Shown piece after piece: positions 37,753-40,150 of a stretch of 40,150 nt of DNA. Source of the stretch: a virus; the IMG/VR virus record IMGVR_UViG_3300005613_000161, positions 1 through 40,150 of that record, one strand, 5' to 3'. Positions within the stretch are counted from its first letter, which is position 1. Each line of letters begins with the position of its first letter. The position numbers and the translations under genes were made by a program. Below the pieces are notes generated by a model. The model searched no databases, was not told where the DNA came from, and saw only the letters and a program-made list of their open reading frames with translations.

Positions 37753-39885
37753 ATGGTCGATATCGTCCCTAACGTTGTCGTCTCAATGCCTTCGCAATTG
37801 TTCACGCTAGCTCGCTCGTTCAAAGCTGCAGCTAACGGCAGGATTTACATCGGCAAGATTGATACTGATCCAACCATCCCAGAAAACCAAATTCAGGTTT
37901 ATCTGGAAAATGAGGATGGGTCGCTCGTTCCAATGGCTCAGCCGATCATGATTAACGCAGGTGGCTATCCAGTATACAGCGGACAGATCGCCAAATTCGT
38001 GACTGTGCAGGGGCATAGCATGGCCGTTTACGATGGCTATGGCGCTCAGCAGTTCTATTTCCCTAACGTACTGAAGTATGATCCTGACCAACTTCGTCAG
38101 CAGCTATCTGGGCCAGATGGTTTCAAATTAATTGGACGGTGCCCAGACGTAAACACTTTAAGAACGATTGTCCCATCACGCAATGCACAGCTAATTAGCC
38201 TTGAGGGTTACTACCCTGGCGAGGCTGGATTTGGCGGTGGTTTTTTGGAATCCGTTGCTGACACTATAACTGCCGATGATGGCGGAATGGTATTTAGAAG
38301 CAGCCCGCAGTATATATGGAAACGTAAAGTATCAACCATAACACCAGAGCTTTACGGTATAAAGCTACAAAATAGGCTATTGACGAATTTTGTTGACTAC
38401 TCAGATAAATTGCAATCCCTCGTTAACTATTGCGTAGCCAGCAACTCAACGCTGACGCTGAATGTAACGCAAACCGGCAATGCAATGTACTCTGATAGTG
38501 GAATCTATATCACTAAGCCACTAGACCTCTCTAATCTTCGACACATTGTCGGAAATCTGACTATTTACGTGAATGGAACTCTATTTACCGATCCTACTGG
38601 AGTTGGTGTAGCCGTTAGGGCTGATAATGCGAGATTTGACTCTCAAGGGAGATATATTCCAGGCTCGACGTATGGAAATATTGATTGGAATGGATCTATT
38701 GAGGTTGTCAATCTGGTCTCTCGATCCGGATCGGTACAAGGTATGCGCCTGACATTTACTCGCAGCAGAGTAGGCAGATTAAAGGCTTATGGTTTTATTG
38801 GTCGAGGCGTTCATCTTGCGTGTTGCTATGACAGCAAAATAGACATTATTGAAGCTGAAAGATGTGGAGACATAACAAGATTTGGAGTTGAGGTTTCAGT
38901 ATTCGACAATATGGCTGGCGCTGATGAGAGCAATGCCCTGACAATTGGCGGCATTATGGCGCATGATTGCTCGGAAAAAGCTTGGATGGTAGTTGGTAGT
39001 AAATTGCGTCTACTGCGCGTTCACGAAGAGCTAACTATTGTAACTACAAGCCCGACAAACCCTAAGGCATTTGAAACAAGGACTGGATTTGGGCGTGTTA
39101 ATTCATACTTCTCATCTGTGGGTGGTGGTATAGGAAATGTTAGCGTTGATATAGTTCCAACAAACCCTTTAGAGCATATTCATGCATTTGGTGCAGTTGA
39201 TACCTCATCAGACACCCTAGGCTCACCGAGAGGAACCATTGTTTTAATGTCAGGTGACCCAGGGCCTTTAGGTGGAAGTAATGGCGTTGTTTACGCAAAA
39301 AACCTAAAGGTAGTGGCAAATGCAAGATGCACCGTTAATAGAGTTGAGGTATCAGGTGATTTCACAGGAGAAGACCCAACCTCATCAATTAACGGAGGGA
39401 ATTTTACAAATGTGATAAATAACGTATGCAAAATATACAATTGTCTTTTTAGAAATACGTTCAGCATACAGCCATTACAGACGACCACATATACCAATTG
39501 TACATTTAATGGAGAGCCTCACTTTGTAGGCGAGAGAGCATATATAAACGGAGGATATATACAATCTGGCATAACTGTAGATAACAACTATAGGGCGGAT
39601 TTTAGTCAAACCAGGATTCAATCCATAAATATAACCGGGACAAATGTTGATGTTTCATTTTTAGACATACTTGTTCCTGGAAATTACACTTTATCAGGCT
39701 CTGCTGCAGGGGTGTGGTTACTGAATAATGTCCGAATTAATGGCACTAAATCTGCCTGGAGGCTGCCAACATCTGCACCTTGGATTGGGGCGAGAACACA
39801 GAATCCCGACCCTCGAGCAAACGAAGGAGTTGATTTTACATTTACTGCCGGTGGCTGGTCACAGCTAACCACGCGAGGGACATAA
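37753..39885 (+). CDS. Tailspike with P22-type head-binding domain
   Basis: 710 residues (P22 gp9 667). Residues 1 to about 115 are the conserved head-binding domain ([33 protein letters not shown]...[23 protein letters not shown]) that attaches to gp4/gp10. The rest, from [15 protein letters not shown] on, appears to be a right-handed beta-helix, with many short strands and Asn/Gly turns, and should bind and probably cleave a surface polysaccharide. I cannot assign the sugar specificity. Base composition turns clearly A+T-richer after about 38100, marking an exchanged receptor-binding part. Confidence 0.92.
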   Translation: MVDIVPNVVVSMPSQLFTLARSFKAAANGRIYIGKIDTDPTIPENQIQVYLENEDGSLVPMAQPIMINAGGYPVYSGQIAKFVTVQGHSMAVYDGYGAQQFYFPNVLKYDPDQLRQQLSGPDGFKLIGRCPDVNTLRTIVPSRNAQLISLEGYYPGEAGFGGGFLESVADTITADDGGMVFRSSPQYIWKRKVSTITPELYGIKLQNRLLTNFVDYSDKLQSLVNYCVASNSTLTLNVTQTGNAMYSDSGIYITKPLDLSNLRHIVGNLTIYVNGTLFTDPTGVGVAVRADNARFDSQGRYIPGSTYGNIDWNGSIEVVNLVSRSGSVQGMRLTFTRSRVGRLKAYGFIGRGVHLACCYDSKIDIIEAERCGDITRFGVEVSVFDNMAGADESNALTIGGIMAHDCSEKAWMVVGSKLRLLRVHEELTIVTTSPTNPKAFETRTGFGRVNSYFSSVGGGIGNVSVDIVPTNPLEHIHAFGAVDTSSDTLGSPRGTIVLMSGDPGPLGGSNGVVYAKNLKVVANARCTVNRVEVSGDFTGEDPTSSINGGNFTNVINNVCKIYNCLFRNTFSIQPLQTTTYTNCTFNGEPHFVGERAYINGGYIQSGITVDNNYRADFSQTRIQSINITGTNVDVSFLDILVPGNYTLSGSAAGVWLLNNVRINGTKSAWRLPTSAPWIGARTQNPDPRANEGVDFTFTAGGWSQLTTRGT

Positions 39886-39902
39886 TTGTTAGCAATGCTT
39901 AA

Positions 39903-39974
39903 TGGGACAAAACTGGGACAGGGATGTTTTCACATCTGTTGATATGGTTTTCTATCTTTTTGCATCTTGGGACG
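39903..39974. other. attP arm region with TGGGAC sites
   Basis: TGGGACA at 39903-39909 and 39914-39920 are 11 bp apart, and TGGGACG lies at 39968-39974. On the other side of the core, two TGGGAC copies occur at 95-101 and 106-112, again 11 bp apart. They are good candidates for arm-type integrase sites. The rest of 39886-40027 has no supportable gene. Confidence 0.55.
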
Positions 39975-40027
39975 TGTGAGCGCGGTTTGATGCGGTAAGT
40001 TACTGTGTTAAATGGTGATTCTAGGAA

Positions 40028-40150
40028 CTTCTAAGCCGTAGGTCATAGGTTCGAATCCTATAGGGCGTGCCATTAAGTATCAATGAGTTACGCCTTTCAT
40101 CCCGTCTTTCCAATTTCATCATGGGACAGATTTGGGACTAAACCTCCGAA
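40028..40150. repeat. Right copy of the 123-bp terminal direct repeat (attR/attP)
   Basis: Identical to 1-123. Bases 40028-40072 are the tRNA-Arg 3' end and 40097-40150 repeat the last 18 codon positions of int on the minus strand. To its left is phage sequence, unlike the left copy, which has host or circular-joint sequence outside the window. Confidence 0.9.

Noticed and set aside
39886-40027. Search for a gtr serotype-conversion operon or further cargo gene near attP
   Set aside because: Only about 140 bp separate the tailspike stop from the att core, with no open frame of use.

Overview
The window is a complete temperate phage of the P22-like short-tailed (podovirus, Lederbergvirus-type) group, seen either as an integrated prophage or as a circular genome opened at its attachment site. 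Bases 1-123 recur exactly at 40028-40150. Each copy begins with the 3' part of a tRNA-Arg(UCU) gene, and the left copy lies beside the integrase gene. The tRNA, the regulatory genes and the structural genes all point to an enterobacterial host (Enterobacterales), but I cannot name a genus.

Left arm (70-11100, minus strand). This is the PL operon, read right to left: antiterminator N, a gene-17-position protein, a TolA-like coiled-coil protein, CIII, a Sak4-type RecA-like ATPase with its own SSB, a long run of small accessory genes (several Ead/Ea22-like, one DNA methyltransferase, one DUF1482), then xis and int. Inside it, a near-consensus LexA box overlaps a strong sigma70 promoter at 2909-2952 and controls a three-gene SOS cassette that ends at a terminator.

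Immunity and replication (11066-14463). CI (S24-type repressor) lies between PL/OL and PR/OR. Cro, nutR, a CII-type PRE, CII, an O-like initiator carrying iterons in its own coding sequence, and a DnaC-like loader follow rightward. A DUF4145 gene then sits on the opposite strand as an insertion in the operon. The nin region (NinB, NinE, NinF-like, NinG) leads to Q, the late promoter PR' with tR', and a structured untranslated stretch.

Late genes (18201-34978, plus strand). Lysis genes (holin, T4-type lysozyme, Rz/Rz1) come first. Next are an Acb2/Tad1-like small protein (candidate anti-CBASS sponge), a DUF2560 protein and an HslV/proteasome-like Ntn hydrolase. The P22-type head and ejection set follows: TerS, TerL, portal, scaffold, coat, gp4, gp10, gp26, gp14, gp7, gp20, gp16.

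Right end (34944-39885). A P22 immI-like region has two Mnt-like repressors, one Arc-like repressor and two antirepressor-type genes (BRO-N and Rha), followed by a tailspike with a P22-type head-binding domain and an A+T-richer receptor-binding part. No gtr serotype-conversion operon and no complete tRNA is present.

The most unusual points are the LexA-driven cassette combined with a CI whose catalytic lysine position appears to be arginine, the Acb2-like and HslV-like genes in the lysis-packaging interval, the antisense DUF4145 gene whose start codon overlaps that of its divergent neighbour, and a tail needle lengthened by five 14-residue repeats.
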